Below, piece after piece: positions 12,315 to 20,850 of a stretch of 23,507 nt of DNA; position 1 is the stretch's first letter; every line of letters begins with the position of its first letter. This DNA is from a virus. Both the position numbers and the translations under genes were made by a program. The DNA lies in the IMG/VR virus record IMGVR_UViG_3300033182_000556, positions 1 through 23,507 of that record; one strand, written 5' to 3'. The notes under the pieces were generated by a model, which searched no databases, was not told where the DNA came from, and worked only from the letters and a program-made list of their open reading frames with translations.

Positions 12315-14821
12315 TGTCTAAAATAGAGAGTAATCTTAAGAATGTTGCTTCTGAACGTGCAGTTCTTGCCGGTCTATTTCAGCATGGTCAAGAAAGCCTA
12401 ATTGAAGTAGAACTATTCATTAGCGAAGAAAGCTTTACTCTTGATGCAAATAAAGTCCTATATAAGTGTATTGTTCATGCTCTAAAGGATAAAGAGACTG
12501 CTGGATATGCAGATATTTTATCATCTGCTAAGAGTCTTAATCTTGATGAATATGTTGAGAGAAATGAAACTCTTAGGCATATCTCTGGGATTATGAACAC
12601 TCCAATTAATATAGACAATGTTGCAGAACATGCAAAAAAGCTAAAGAAACTTGAATTTGCACGTAAGGTTCAATCTCAGCTAAGAACTATCTATTCAGAT
12701 CTAAATGATGTTACTGGCGATGAGTCCATCAATGAAATCCTATCAGTTGCTGAATCTCCTATACAAGAGATTTGTCTTTCTTATATCAAAGAGGATGAAC
12801 TCACTCCTCAATTAATTGGCGATGATATTGATGAATATATAGAGCATTTGCAAAACAATGTCGGTAAATCAATTGGCATTACAACTGGATTAAAAGCATT
12901 CGATGAGGCTATTGGTGGAGGCTTAAGGAGGAAATGCGTTGATCTTATTGCCGCTAGACCCAAAGCACTTCGTCATGGATCTTTGGTGTACACAAAATAT
13001 GGACCCAAAAAAATTGAAGATATTCAGGCTGGAGATTCTGTGCTTCATCCAATACACGGATCAACAACAGTAACAGCCGTTTGGCCACACAGCAATATTG
13101 ATATCTACCGTATCTATTTTAAGGATGGTGATACCGTGGATTGCTGCGAAGATCACATATGGCATGTTGAAAAGGCTTATGGCGACAATGGCGAGGAACT
13201 AAAGACAACCAAAGAATTAATCAATGATTTAACATATGGACCTCAAGGAAGATACAAGTGGTTCGTGCCCCTACCAAAAATTGTAGAATTTAGAGAGCAG
13301 CATGTGCCTATTGATCCATACGCTATGGGTGTATTGCTTGGAGACGGTTCCGTAGCTAATAATACTTGTGTTTATCATACTATGGACAATGAAATTCATG
13401 AGTATATGACAACGTATGCTGGTTCGCTTGGAATGGAAGTAAAAATAGATAATCAGCAAGAAAATAACAAAGCTACTTCCTATAGAATAAATGGACTACA
13501 GGATAAATTACGAGAAACTGGCATTTTTGGACATAATTGCTATAGCAAATTCGTTCCAAAAGAATATATCTATAATACCGTAGAGGTTAGGCTTGCTGTT
13601 CTTGCCGGTCTTTTAGATACAGATGGAGACTGTACGATTGATAGTAGAAGCAATAATTCCAGAGTAAGATTCGGATCTGTATCATTACAGTTATGTAAGG
13701 ACGTTAAGGAAATAGTTCAGTCTTTGGGTGGTCTTTGCTCCATAAATAAAACACGAACAAAGTCCGAAGGTAAAGTGTTTGATTCTTATCGTTGTGAAGT
13801 TCGTTTACCAGAAGGAATCAATCCTTTTAGACTCTCACGAAAAGCTGAAAAATTTACTGGTCGTCAAATGGGACAACTAAAAAGAACAATTGTAAAAATT
13901 GAAAAAGTCGGACGGGATGACGCCAGATGTTTAACGCTGTCAGACAATGATGGTTTATTTATGACAGATAATTATATAGTTACTCATAATACGGGTAAAA
14001 GCTGCCTAGCAGATAATATCGCACTATATGTTGCTAGGACACATAATATTCCAGTTCTTATGCTTGACACAGAAATGAGCAAGCAAGATCACGTAAACCG
14101 TCTTCTTGCTAACATTAGCGAGACTGAGATTAATAATATTGCATCTGGCAAATTTTCAGATAGTGACCACATAAAGGATAAGATTATTGAAGGTGCTAAT
14201 TTACTAAAAGATATTCCTTATGATTACATTAGTATTGCCGGTAGACCTTTTGAAGAAACTCTGTCTATTGCCAAGCGTTGGCTTATCAAAAGGGTTGGGT
14301 ATGATGAAAATGGAGTTCTGAATGATTGCTTGATTATTTATGATTATTTGAAACTTATGTCTTCTACTAGTATCAATAATAATCTTGCAGAGTTTCAGGT
14401 GCTTGGCTTTCAGATTACAGCACTTCATAATTTCTGCGTTGAAAATGACTGCCCATGCCTGTCATTTGTTCAGCTTAATCGCGACGGCATTACCAAAGAA
14501 AGCACAGATGTTGTGAGCGGTTCAGATAGGCTTGTCTGGTTGTGTACAAGCTTTTCTATCTTTAAAGATAAAACAGAGGAAGAGAGATTGACAGACGGAA
14601 TGAATTCTGGTAATAAGAAGCTTATTCCCGTTGTGTCTAGGCACGGGCCAGGAATTGATGACGAGGGCTATATATGCCTTCAAATGGATGGTAAATATGC
14701 GAGAGTGAGAGAACTTGGTACTATTAGGAGTATGAAACGAAATGAGCACAACAATCAACAGGGATTCTCAGATCAAACAAACATTGATTCTGAAGGCGAA
14801 GTTGATGAAGAAGATTTTTGA
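12314..14821 (+). CDS. dnaB: DnaB-type replicative helicase with an intein in Walker A
   Basis: The precursor has 835 residues; removing the 342-residue intein (218-559) leaves 493, a normal size for a DnaB/gp41 helicase, which unwinds DNA at the fork. The N-terminal helical domain covers about 1-165. The Walker A motif is split: A-R-P-K (214-217) before the intein and T-G-K-S after it, so splicing restores A-R-P-K-T-G-K-S. Downstream, L-D-T-E-M, the Walker B-like L-I-I-Y-D-Y-L-K-L and a Q-L-N-R motif follow. The ATG at 12314 (TAATG) is preferred over an in-frame ATG at 12290 inside the upstream gene. Helicase activity must depend on splicing, because the P-loop is broken without it. The primase gene follows with a short overlap. 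Confidence 0.93.
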   Translation: MSKIESNLKNVASERAVLAGLFQHGQESLIEVELFISEESFTLDANKVLYKCIVHALKDKETAGYADILSSAKSLNLDEYVERNETLRHISGIMNTPINIDNVAEHAKKLKKLEFARKVQSQLRTIYSDLNDVTGDESINEILSVAESPIQEICLSYIKEDELTPQLIGDDIDEYIEHLQNNVGKSIGITTGLKAFDEAIGGGLRRKCVDLIAARPKALRHGSLVYTKYGPKKIEDIQAGDSVLHPIHGSTTVTAVWPHSNIDIYRIYFKDGDTVDCCEDHIWHVEKAYGDNGEELKTTKELINDLTYGPQGRYKWFVPLPKIVEFREQHVPIDPYAMGVLLGDGSVANNTCVYHTMDNEIHEYMTTYAGSLGMEVKIDNQQENNKATSYRINGLQDKLRETGIFGHNCYSKFVPKEYIYNTVEVRLAVLAGLLDTDGDCTIDSRSNNSRVRFGSVSLQLCKDVKEIVQSLGGLCSINKTRTKSEGKVFDSYRCEVRLPEGINPFRLSRKAEKFTGRQMGQLKRTIVKIEKVGRDDARCLTLSDNDGLFMTDNYIVTHNTGKSCLADNIALYVARTHNIPVLMLDTEMSKQDHVNRLLANISETEINNIASGKFSDSDHIKDKIIEGANLLKDIPYDYISIAGRPFEETLSIAKRWLIKRVGYDENGVLNDCLIIYDYLKLMSSTSINNNLAEFQVLGFQITALHNFCVENDCPCLSFVQLNRDGITKESTDVVSGSDRLVWLCTSFSIFKDKTEEERLTDGMNSGNKKLIPVVSRHGPGIDDEGYICLQMDGKYARVRELGTIRSMKRNEHNNQQGFSDQTNIDSEGEVDEEDF
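12965..13990 (+). mobile_element. Class 3-like intein with LAGLIDADG endonuclease
   Basis: An in-frame 342-residue insertion. Its first residue is Ala, not Cys or Ser (A-L-R-H-G-S-L-V), and it ends T-H-N followed by Thr (+1). The class 3 signature W-C-T is visible: W66 in D-H-I-W (block B), C322 in A-R-C-L-T-L (block F) and T340 in V-T-H-N (block G). In this class the block F Cys, rather than residue 1, is the first nucleophile. The endonuclease has two LAGLIDADG motifs: M-G-V-L-L-G-D-G at 121-128 and L-A-G-L-L-D-T-D-G at 213-221, with D127 and D220, so it looks active. The boundaries are fixed by restoring A-x-x-x-x-G-K-S in the helicase. Confidence 0.88.
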
Positions 14822-15815
14822 TCTTTTTGAATTCTTCGGCATTGACGAGTATTACGAATCTAATAACCTTTTGATTAGTAGTTGCCCCATCCATGAGGGC
14901 GATAATCAGACAGCATTCAATATCAATATTAATGAAGATAATGAAGAACATTATGGCAAATGGTTTTGCAATACGAAGGGGTGTCATAATGATAAGCCTG
15001 GAAAAGATATTATTTCTCTAGTATGGATGCTTCTAGAAAAGAAGGAAGACAAAGAAGTAAAATTTCCAGAAGTAATTAAGTTCTGTAAGAACTTCTGTTC
15101 AGATGTGTATATTGATGAAGATAGTGTTAATGCCGTTAAAAATGATGTATTTGACAAGCTATTAAAACTTCAAAGCAAGAAAGTAATCAAACAGAATATC
15201 TCAAAGATTAACAGGGAATCTGTGAGAAGTAGACTTCAATTCCCAGCCACTTTCTACATTGAAAGAGGCTTCTCGGAAAACGCATTAAATGAATTCGATA
15301 TAGGACTTTGCATGAATCCTAAAAGTCAAATGTATCAACGTGTAGTATTTCCGGTATACGATGAAAATGATGAATTCATGGTGGGGTGTACAGGGCGAAC
15401 GATATCAAACAGTCCTAGAAAATGGATTAATCAAAAGGGGTTCAATAAGTCGAACTATCTATATAATTATGGAAAAGCAATCGAGCACATTAGAAGGGCT
15501 GAGACTATAATACTAGTAGAAGGACAGGGAGATGTAATCAGACTATGGGAGGCTGGAATCTATAACGCTGTTGGAATGTTTGGATCTAAGATTAGCGATT
15601 CTCAAGAATTCCTTATTCAAAAAACGGGCGTGTCAAATATTGTTATTATGACAGATAACGATGATGCCGGTAATGCCTGTGCTAAAGATATTGTGGAAAG
15701 GCTAAAATATCTTTTCAACATCTATATCGTTAAGCTGCCAAAGAATGACATAGGCGATATGTCTATTGAAGAAATCAATACAATTATTAAACCTCAGATT
15801 GAAGGAAAATATTAA
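14805..15815 (+). CDS. DNA primase (CHC2 zinc and Toprim domains)
   Basis: A 336-residue protein that would make RNA primers at the fork with the helicase encoded just upstream. The zinc-binding N-terminus has C27, H30, C55 and C60 (C-P-I-H and C-N-T-K-G-C). The Toprim domain has L-V-E-G-Q-G-D-V at 237-244 (E239) and T-D-N-D-D-A-G at 283-289, followed by the common N-D-I-G-D-M-S-I-E-E near 314-323. The ATG at 14805 overlaps the helicase end by 17 bases and begins right at the zinc domain. An ATG at 14742 would add 21 residues and a longer overlap. The protein is short compared with bacterial DnaG (about 580) because it lacks the C-terminal helicase-binding domain. Confidence 0.85.
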   Translation: MKKIFDLFEFFGIDEYYESNNLLISSCPIHEGDNQTAFNININEDNEEHYGKWFCNTKGCHNDKPGKDIISLVWMLLEKKEDKEVKFPEVIKFCKNFCSDVYIDEDSVNAVKNDVFDKLLKLQSKKVIKQNISKINRESVRSRLQFPATFYIERGFSENALNEFDIGLCMNPKSQMYQRVVFPVYDENDEFMVGCTGRTISNSPRKWINQKGFNKSNYLYNYGKAIEHIRRAETIILVEGQGDVIRLWEAGIYNAVGMFGSKISDSQEFLIQKTGVSNIVIMTDNDDAGNACAKDIVERLKYLFNIYIVKLPKNDIGDMSIEEINTIIKPQIEGKY

Positions 15816-16606
15816 TGACAAAGATTATTGCACTTTCTGGTAAAAAGCAAAGTGGGAAAACTACTCTTGCAAATTATCTTCATGGGCATGAAATGAAGAG
15901 GCATGATGTAATAGAAAAGTTTTTTATATCACCTATTGGAGAACTTGTTGTAAACTGCACATTTCATGATGAGAACGGAAAAGAGTTTGAAGAAATGGGC
16001 GTGCTTGATCTTCAACAGAGAACAAACGAATTTTATCAATATGCTTCTAAGAGAGTTTGGCCCTTAGTCAGATGTTATAATTTCGCAGATTCTCTTAAAG
16101 AAATTTGTGTTATACTGTTTAATATTCCGCCAGAATGTGTGTATGGAACAGACGAACAAAAGAATCAAAAGCAGGAACATCTTCTATGGGAAAATATGCC
16201 TGGGGAATTCAATAAACTTGGCCCTATGACATCTAGAGAGTTTATGCAATTCTTCGGAACTGATATTATGCGTAAGATGTATGAGCCGGTATGGCTCGAT
16301 AATTGTTTTAAGCGTATCGAAGAGGATAGTCCAGATATTGCTGTGATTGCAGATTGTAGATTTATGAATGAAATTAAAGCAGTCCAAAAAAATGGTGGTA
16401 AGGTAGTCCGACTAACTAGATCTCCACATCTTAGTAATCATTCTAGTGAAATAGATGCTGATAATTATGACGGGTTTGATGCAGTGATTGACAATAAGGA
16501 TATGACAATAGAACAATCATGTGATGAATTTCTTAATGTCTTAATAGATATGGATATTACTAAAAAAATTAGAGATATTGGCAAATATACAGCTTCAATA
16601 AAGTAG
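15815..16606 (+). CDS. Deoxynucleoside monophosphate kinase (T4 gp1-like)
   Basis: A 263-residue P-loop kinase. Walker A is G-K-K-Q-S-G-K-T at 9-16. Further marks are F-A-D-S-L-K-E near 89-95, the segment V-Y-G-T-D-E-Q-K-N (113-121), S-R-E-F-M-Q-F-F-G-T-D (139-149), and I-A-D-C-R-F-M-N-E (177-185), followed by V-V-R-L-T-R. These fit the phage dNMP kinase family, which phosphorylates dNMPs to dNDPs and works with ribonucleotide reductase to supply replication. It is TAATG-coupled to the primase gene. Confidence 0.82.
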   Translation: MTKIIALSGKKQSGKTTLANYLHGHEMKRHDVIEKFFISPIGELVVNCTFHDENGKEFEEMGVLDLQQRTNEFYQYASKRVWPLVRCYNFADSLKEICVILFNIPPECVYGTDEQKNQKQEHLLWENMPGEFNKLGPMTSREFMQFFGTDIMRKMYEPVWLDNCFKRIEEDSPDIAVIADCRFMNEIKAVQKNGGKVVRLTRSPHLSNHSSEIDADNYDGFDAVIDNKDMTIEQSCDEFLNVLIDMDITKKIRDIGKYTASIK

Positions 16607-16613
16607 GTTTAAA

Positions 16614-17630
16614 ATGATTATATGTTATCACAGAAGTTCATCATTATCTACGCTAGAAATGTGCGAAATGAAATACTTCTTTCAGTATGTACTTGGCATG
16701 AAGGATAAAACAAATAAGAAAGCCGTTTTAGGCACAGTCTTCCACAGGGTAATGCAAGTGCTTGCTGACAAGAAGATTGCACAATCAAAGGGTGAAGAAT
16801 TCCTAGAAAATGATGATCTAGAGAATTTAACTTTTGAACAATGTGACGACATTGAGCATGTTACTAAACTATGCTTTGATTACTATGTAGAGCATGAAGA
16901 AGATGTTGGCCTAAATAAAAAGGATTATGATACATGTGTGAAATGGGTAGAGAAAGCATTAGCATACAATAATGGAATGCTAGATCCAAGAAATCAGAAC
17001 GTACATGCGACGGAATTATTCTTTGATATTACTATCAAGAAGCCTTGGGCTGAGTATTCTTACTTCGTAAATGGAGAAGAATTTACTGGACATTTAGCCA
17101 TCAAGGGAACTATAGACTTGATTATCAAGGAGGATGATTCATACTTCCAGGTTCTTGATTATAAGTCTGGTAGAAGATTGAATTGGGCAACAGGAAGAGA
17201 AAAGACATACGAGGATCTTTGTTCCGATAAACAATTGCTTCTATATTTCTATGCTCTCAAAAATCTATATCCCGACCATGACTTTTACACGAGTATCTAC
17301 TACGTTAATGATGGCGGCATATTTGACATAGTATTTTCTGATGATGATTATGATAAAGCTGAAAAAATGCTTAAAAATAAGTTCGAATATATCCGATCAA
17401 TAGAATTGCCCAGTCTTCTATCTGAAGATCAATCTCATTGGAAATGCACTAAATTATGCAAGTTTTCTGAATTTCAGGCAGACAAAGAAAAAACGACTTG
17501 CAAATTTTTCCACGATATGATAAAATCAAAAGGGATGGACGAGGTAGTGTCCATGTATGCAGACCTGAATAAACTTGGTAAATATGGAAGCGGAGGCGGT
17601 AAAATAGAGGGCGTCAATAATAATGGATAA
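16614..17630 (+). CDS. RecB/Cas4-like PD-(D/E)XK exonuclease with possible Fe-S cluster
   Basis: A 338-residue nuclease. Motifs in order: C17 (E-M-C-E-M-K-Y-F-F), G-T-V-F-H (40-44), K-G-T-I-D-L-I-I with D168, V-L-D-Y-K-S-G with D182 and K184, and Q-L-L-L-Y (Q207, Y211). The C-terminal part has C278, C282 and C296. One Cys before the nuclease core and three after it is the layout of the 4Fe-4S cluster in Cas4 and AddB. Such nucleases degrade or trim DNA ends in recombination. No CRISPR array or cas1 is nearby, so replication or recombination use is more likely. The end overlaps the HNH gene by eight bases. Confidence 0.83.
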   Translation: MIICYHRSSSLSTLEMCEMKYFFQYVLGMKDKTNKKAVLGTVFHRVMQVLADKKIAQSKGEEFLENDDLENLTFEQCDDIEHVTKLCFDYYVEHEEDVGLNKKDYDTCVKWVEKALAYNNGMLDPRNQNVHATELFFDITIKKPWAEYSYFVNGEEFTGHLAIKGTIDLIIKEDDSYFQVLDYKSGRRLNWATGREKTYEDLCSDKQLLLYFYALKNLYPDHDFYTSIYYVNDGGIFDIVFSDDDYDKAEKMLKNKFEYIRSIELPSLLSEDQSHWKCTKLCKFSEFQADKEKTTCKFFHDMIKSKGMDEVVSMYADLNKLGKYGSGGGKIEGVNNNG

Positions 17631-18336
17631 AAAACTTTGCAACATATGTAATAAATTGCTTCCAAAAACAAACAAATTTTTTTACCCTTGTAGAAATTAT
17701 TTTCAGTCAACATGTATTCAATGCAAAAATTCAATACAAATAGACATTAATACGAATAATACAATATTGAAAATATGCAATGGATGTAATAAGCAAATGC
17801 CAGCTACAATCGAGTTTTTCCATAAATCTAAACGTGAAAGAGATGGATTAAGATCTAAATGCAAAAAATGCAGATCTTTAGAGAAGAAAGAATATCATAT
17901 TAAAAATAGAGAATCTATATTGGAAAGAAATCGTAAATATGAATCTAGACAGGATATAAAAGAGAAAAAGAAAAAATATAGATCATCAGAAAAGTATCGT
18001 AATAAAAGAAATACACTTGAAAGGCAATTACGATCTAAAAACCCATCATATAAATTAGTTCAATGTTTAAGAAATTCATTCAATAGATATGTAAGAAAAA
18101 ATAACAGCACCTTTTTATATATTGGGATTGAAAAAGAAAGTTTTATGGAATATATTGAGTCTAAATTTCAACCAGGAATGTCATGGGAAAATTATGGACA
18201 ATGGCATATAGACCATATAAAGCCTCTTTCATCATTTAATTTTAATAACGAGGAAGAAATATATTTGGCGTGGAATTATACCAACCTGCAACCATTATGG
18301 GCAATTGATAATTTAATTAAAGGTAGAAAATGCTGA
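17623..18336 (+). CDS. Free-standing HNH endonuclease with zinc fingers (homing-type)
   Basis: A 237-residue protein. The first ~85 residues contain C-N-I-C, C-I-Q-C, C-N-G-C and C-K-K-C pairs, two zinc-ribbon units. A very Lys/Arg-rich middle follows. The C-terminus has the HNH core [10 protein letters not shown] (about 193-202) and [11 protein letters not shown] (about 221-231), a type common in phage homing endonucleases. The DNA is visibly more AT-rich than its neighbours, suggesting a later arrival. It overlaps the upstream gene by eight bases and the downstream polymerase gene by seven, so it sits precisely at the gene joint without breaking either. Confidence 0.88.
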   Translation: MDKKLCNICNKLLPKTNKFFYPCRNYFQSTCIQCKNSIQIDINTNNTILKICNGCNKQMPATIEFFHKSKRERDGLRSKCKKCRSLEKKEYHIKNRESILERNRKYESRQDIKEKKKKYRSSEKYRNKRNTLERQLRSKNPSYKLVQCLRNSFNRYVRKNNSTFLYIGIEKESFMEYIESKFQPGMSWENYGQWHIDHIKPLSSFNFNNEEEIYLAWNYTNLQPLWAIDNLIKGRKC

Positions 18337-20177
18337 GAAACCATAGTCACTATTCGTTGCTATCTTCAATTTCTCGATCAAAGCAAATAGTTGACGCCTG
18401 TAAAGAAGCAGGCTACACATCGGCGGGCATCACAGATATAGCCACTATTAGTGGTTGTGTTAATTTTATACAGCAGTGTGACAAGAAATCTATCAAGCCA
18501 ATTATTGGCTCTGAAATAATCCTAGATGATAACTCTAGAATCACCTTGGTTTGCAAGAATAATAACGCATGGACTCAGATGCTAAAAATTATTTCTATAG
18601 CAAACAGTCCAGACAATTACCAGGACACACCAAGAATAAGTTTTGATGAACTAATCAAGACTATTACCACTGACGATTTTGTGTGTGTTGATGGATATGT
18701 TGGGAGTAAGTTATTTTCTATCATCATGCCAAATATTGATTGTATATTTGACAATTTGGATGGGGACAGCACAAAGGATTGTCTTGCTAGCGATTATAAA
18801 GAACTAGCATCTAAGCATGTATCTACTATGCGTTCTATTTTCAAGAATTACTATCTTGAAGTAAATAAAACAGATCATGAATCATATCCTGTAACAAAGG
18901 TTGTGCATGATGTAATAATGGAGATTGATCCAAAAACAGAGATTTCTATACCAGATACATCTTCATATTATCCAGAAAGAAAAGATGCCGTAGACCATCG
19001 TGTATTGATTTGTACAAAACTGAAAACAACCATGAAAAAACTAGATCAAAAGATTATTGAAAAGAAAGATCTAGAATCTATTCGCTTCATCCGTAGCGGT
19101 AATTACTATATCAAAAACTCTGATTTTATAACAGAGCAGTATGGCGTAGCTATGTATGATAATCTTAAAAAACTAGAACAGAGTATTGATGATCTAGACA
19201 TTTTGTCTAAACCTAAACTACCAGCGTTTGAAACACCGGATGGTAGTTCAGAAGATGATTACCTAAAACAATTATGTCGTGATGGCTGGAGAAGGCTTAT
19301 CATGGATAAAATTCCCAAAGAAAAGCATGAAGTATATAAGGACAGAGTATTGAAAGAATTAGAAGTTATCCAGAAAGCCAATCTTGCTGGATATTTTCTA
19401 ATCGTTCAGGATTACGTTAATCACTTTAGAGATATGGGCTGTCTGGTTGGACCAGCTCGTGGTTCAGGTGGCGGATCGCTTGTGTGTTATCTTACTGGTA
19501 TTACACTCATTGATCCAATTGAATACAATCTACTCTTTGAGAGGTTTTACAATGAGGGACGAAATACAGCAGATCATGTTTCACTTCCAGATATTGATGT
19601 TGACTTTCCTCCAGACTATCGGGATCAAGTCATCCAATATCTCAAAGATAGGTATGATGAATCTAAAGTATGCCAAATGCTCACGTTTGGTAAACTCGCG
19701 GGACGCTCAATACTTAAAGAGGTTCTTAGAGTAAATGAATTCTGCGGTTTTGAACAAATGAATGAAATTACAGAAAAGATTCCAAACGAGGCTGCGATCT
19801 CAGACCTTCTTGAAGAAATGGATAATCCATCAGTTATTCGATGGACACTTGAAAACGACAAGAATGCTCTTATTGATTATTGTTGGCTTGATGATGATGG
19901 TAATCTACAGGGAGAATATGCTAAGATATTTGAGCAGGCAATGAGAATGGAAGGAATTTTTAAAACTCAGGGCAAACATGCCGCTGGCGTTGTGATTGCA
20001 TCAGACGACTTGCAAATGGTTTGTCCTATGGTAAAATCTTCCAGAAGTTCAGAGCAAATCGCTGGGATGGAAATGGGCGACCTTGAAGCTATCGGTTGTG
20101 TAAAATTTGATATTCTTGGAGTAAATCTATTGAAGAAAATATCCGAAACGATACATGAGGTAAATGATGAACTATAG
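18330..20177 (+). CDS. dnaE: DNA polymerase III alpha, N-terminal half (PHP, palm, thumb)
   Basis: A 615-residue protein matching the first half of bacterial DnaE. The PHP domain is at about 1-290 (H5 and H7 in N-H-S-H-Y-S, D36 in I-T-D-I, E62 in G-S-E-I), but the His of the usual T-D-H is I37 and a second His (D-V-H-Y in others) is lost, so PHP nuclease activity is doubtful. Palm: [10 protein letters not shown] at 374-383 and the catalytic pair D421/D423 in L-P-D-I-D-V-D-F. Thumb follows, then the third catalytic Asp D594 in V-K-F-D-I-L-G. The protein stops 21 residues later, at the palm-fingers joint of E. coli DnaE. The rest is encoded at 20834-22381. No intein fragment is visible at the end. 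Confidence 0.93.
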   Translation: MLRNHSHYSLLSSISRSKQIVDACKEAGYTSAGITDIATISGCVNFIQQCDKKSIKPIIGSEIILDDNSRITLVCKNNNAWTQMLKIISIANSPDNYQDTPRISFDELIKTITTDDFVCVDGYVGSKLFSIIMPNIDCIFDNLDGDSTKDCLASDYKELASKHVSTMRSIFKNYYLEVNKTDHESYPVTKVVHDVIMEIDPKTEISIPDTSSYYPERKDAVDHRVLICTKLKTTMKKLDQKIIEKKDLESIRFIRSGNYYIKNSDFITEQYGVAMYDNLKKLEQSIDDLDILSKPKLPAFETPDGSSEDDYLKQLCRDGWRRLIMDKIPKEKHEVYKDRVLKELEVIQKANLAGYFLIVQDYVNHFRDMGCLVGPARGSGGGSLVCYLTGITLIDPIEYNLLFERFYNEGRNTADHVSLPDIDVDFPPDYRDQVIQYLKDRYDESKVCQMLTFGKLAGRSILKEVLRVNEFCGFEQMNEITEKIPNEAAISDLLEEMDNPSVIRWTLENDKNALIDYCWLDDDGNLQGEYAKIFEQAMRMEGIFKTQGKHAAGVVIASDDLQMVCPMVKSSRSSEQIAGMEMGDLEAIGCVKFDILGVNLLKKISETIHEVNDEL

Positions 20178-20850
20178 AGATTTTATTGTATATGACTTTG
20201 AAACGACTAGTGCTAATCCCAATACTACGCAGCCGGTACAGATTGCTGCAATTGCTATTCATGGCAGAAAGCTAGAGATTAAAGAAGGTTCTGAATTTCA
20301 ATCTCTTATAAAGCCAGTATTTTGTCCAAAAGAATGCAAGAAACTTAACGTAGATCCACTTGAAGCGGGTGCTGTTGCTGTTCATGGTAAAACAGAGGAA
20401 ATACTAGCAGATGCTCCATCAGCAGAATCAGTATGGAAAAACTTTACAGATTATGTCAATCAATATAATTTCAAGGGTGGCAATTGGGGTGCCCCAATTC
20501 AAGTAGGTTATAATATTCGTAGTTTTGATTCTATTATTGTCAATAGACTTTGCATGGAAAAACCTTATAAATTTGGGCCAGCCGATGATAAACGCGGAGA
20601 ACAAAACCTGTTTAATAGACTTCATATGATTGACCTACTAGACTTTATGTTTGTTTTCTTTGAAAATAATAAAGAAGTTAACTCACTATCTGCTGATAAT
20701 CTAGTCAGAGGTTATATGGGTTATTCTGCTGGAAAAGCACACGATGCTATGTCTGACGTTATTATGACTGCTGAATTGTTTTGTAGGACCATGAGAATGC
20801 TACGCACAACTGCTAGTAGAAAGAATTTTAAAAATGCATTCAAAAATTGA
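20164..20850 (+). CDS. DnaQ-like 3'-5' exonuclease lying between the dnaE halves
   Basis: A 228-residue DEDDh exonuclease. Exo I: D11 and E13 in Y-D-F-E-T. Exo II: D122 in Y-N-I-R-S-F-D-S. Exo III: H193 and D198 in K-A-H-D-A-M-S-D-V. All five catalytic residues are present, so it should be active and probably supplies proofreading to the polymerase around it. GAGG at 20157-20160 precedes ATG codons at 20164 and 20167; the first overlaps the upstream dnaE half by 14 bases. The 3' end overlaps the second half by 17 bases. The three genes are in three different frames, so they make separate proteins unless frameshifting occurs. It resembles exonuclease I/DnaQ-type proteins in having extra loops between motifs. 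Confidence 0.9.
   Translation: MMNYRDFIVYDFETTSANPNTTQPVQIAAIAIHGRKLEIKEGSEFQSLIKPVFCPKECKKLNVDPLEAGAVAVHGKTEEILADAPSAESVWKNFTDYVNQYNFKGGNWGAPIQVGYNIRSFDSIIVNRLCMEKPYKFGPADDKRGEQNLFNRLHMIDLLDFMFVFFENNKEVNSLSADNLVRGYMGYSAGKAHDAMSDVIMTAELFCRTMRMLRTTASRKNFKNAFKN

Noticed and set aside
14588-14616. Further TTGACA boxes at about 14064, 14588, 15151, 16488, 17322 and 18747 as promoters
   Set aside because: The matching -10 region has only four or fewer of six consensus bases at allowed spacing.
16614-17630. Cas4 of a phage CRISPR system
   Set aside because: No repeats, cas1 or cas2 are in the window; Fe-S nucleases of this type occur widely in phages without CRISPR.
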